A stretch of 64,000 nucleotides of DNA, from contig NZ_CP087138.1 of the NCBI RefSeq assembly GCF_021650705.1, positions 3,682,001 to 3,746,000 of the forward strand, in the 5' to 3' direction. Below, piece by piece: positions 63,749-64,000 of the stretch. The first letter of the stretch is position 1; each line of letters begins with the position of its first letter. The DNA comes from Pseudomonas sp. KNUC1026. Lineage in GTDB: Bacteria > Pseudomonadota > Gammaproteobacteria > Pseudomonadales > Pseudomonadaceae. Made by a program: the position numbers and the translations under genes. A model generated the notes under the pieces. The model saw nothing but the letters and a program-made list of their open reading frames with translations, searched no databases and was not told the origin of the DNA.

Positions 63749-63758
63749 GTCGTACGAC
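63749..63758. promoter_or_regulatory. GTCGTACGAC palindrome upstream of udh
   Basis: A perfect 10-bp palindrome lies 28 bp before the udh start. It has the G-T-C-G-T/A-C-G-A-C shape of FadR/GntR-family operators. The regulator is not in the window, so the function is inferred. Confidence 0.45.
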
Positions 63759-63785
63759 AACCTACAATAAGCAGCCGAGACCCTT

Positions 63786-64000
63786 ATGTCACAGCCTTCC
63801 TTTCACCGTATTCTGCTGACCGGAGCCGCTGGCGGCCTGGGCCAGATCCTGCGCGAACGCCTCAAACCCTTTGCAACCGTGCTGCGCTTGTCGGACATCG
63901 CGCCGATGCCCGACGCGGTTAACCCTGCGCAAGAGTTGCGCCGCTGTGATCTGGCCGACAAACAGGCTGTAGACGAGTTGGTGGCCGGCTGTAATGCCAT
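63786..64000 (+). CDS. udh: NAD-dependent uronate dehydrogenase, N-terminal part (runs off the window)
   Basis: The first 71 codons of a short-chain dehydrogenase/epimerase-fold enzyme. The N-terminal Rossmann motif is RILLTGAAGGLGQIL, followed by LRERLKPFATVLRLSDI with the acidic residue that selects NAD, and CDLADKQAV. This closely matches my memory of P. putida uronate dehydrogenase, which oxidises glucuronate or galacturonate to the aldarolactone. ATG at 63786. The remainder lies beyond the window. Confidence 0.85.
   Translation, partial: MSQPSFHRILLTGAAGGLGQILRERLKPFATVLRLSDIAPMPDAVNPAQELRRCDLADKQAVDELVAGCNA

Overview
The window is chromosomal DNA from a Pseudomonas of the P. putida group, or a close relative. 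It is GC-rich. It carries characteristic Pseudomonas neighbourhoods: a divergent edd/gap pair with two HexR boxes, a gcsR-regulated glycine cleavage operon, lptF-lptG facing pepA-holC-valS, rlmF/hupN/ndpA, aapJQMP, ampD-ampE near nadC, and pilB-pilC-pilD-coaE-yacG. These assignments come from reading protein motifs and gene order; no database search was run.

Layout. 1-4.6 kb: edd (partial), gap, a FecR-like remnant, DUF454 and DUF5064 genes, and the sigma54 activator gcsR. 4.8-10.6 kb: gcvH-gcvP-sdaA-gcvT behind a clear -24/-12 promoter, a glycine-to-serine-to-pyruvate catabolic unit. 10.9-22.2 kb: cold-shock gene, LPS export permeases, pepA, holC, valS, rlmF, hupN, ndpA, with a tandem REP block. 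22.2-30 kb (minus strand): GST, GIY-YIG protein, MFS transporter, FadR-type regulator, then the amino-acid ABC transporter aapJQMP. 30-39.6 kb: esterase, rhlB-like helicase, ampE/ampD, a DUF1631 gene, nadC, a cupin-HTH regulator and a chemoreceptor.

39.7-52.9 kb is the most interesting region. A ProVWX-type betaine transporter, a GlxA/AraC regulator, an FAD amine oxidase, a DapA-superfamily lyase and an aldehyde dehydrogenase lie head to tail on the minus strand, followed by a second GlxA-type regulator. They diverge from a LysR regulator, an MmgE/PrpD-family enzyme and a GbcA-like Rieske oxygenase. Together they look like an import, N-demethylation, oxidation, deamination or aldol cleavage and aldehyde oxidation route for a quaternary-ammonium compound. 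A hydroxyproline-betaine-like substrate is my leading guess.

52.9-59.4 kb: tRNA-Thr(CGT), two tandem type IV pilins with a sigma54 promoter, divergent pilB-pilC-pilD, coaE, yacG and a DUF1780 gene; the pilin/pilB/pilC stretch looks AT-richer than its surroundings. 59.8-64 kb: type II NADH dehydrogenase, ilvE, an aromatic aminotransferase and the start of a uronate dehydrogenase gene.

A caution for every reader: at least fifteen otherwise conserved genes contain single-base frame breaks (lptF, pepA, gst, MFS, rhlB, ampD, DUF1631, dapA-like, FAD oxidase, Rieske, pilB, pilC, pilD, DUF1780, ndh). Most are missing or extra bases in short homopolymers, and several hit essential or housekeeping genes. 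I read these mainly as sequencing/assembly errors and annotate the genes across the break.
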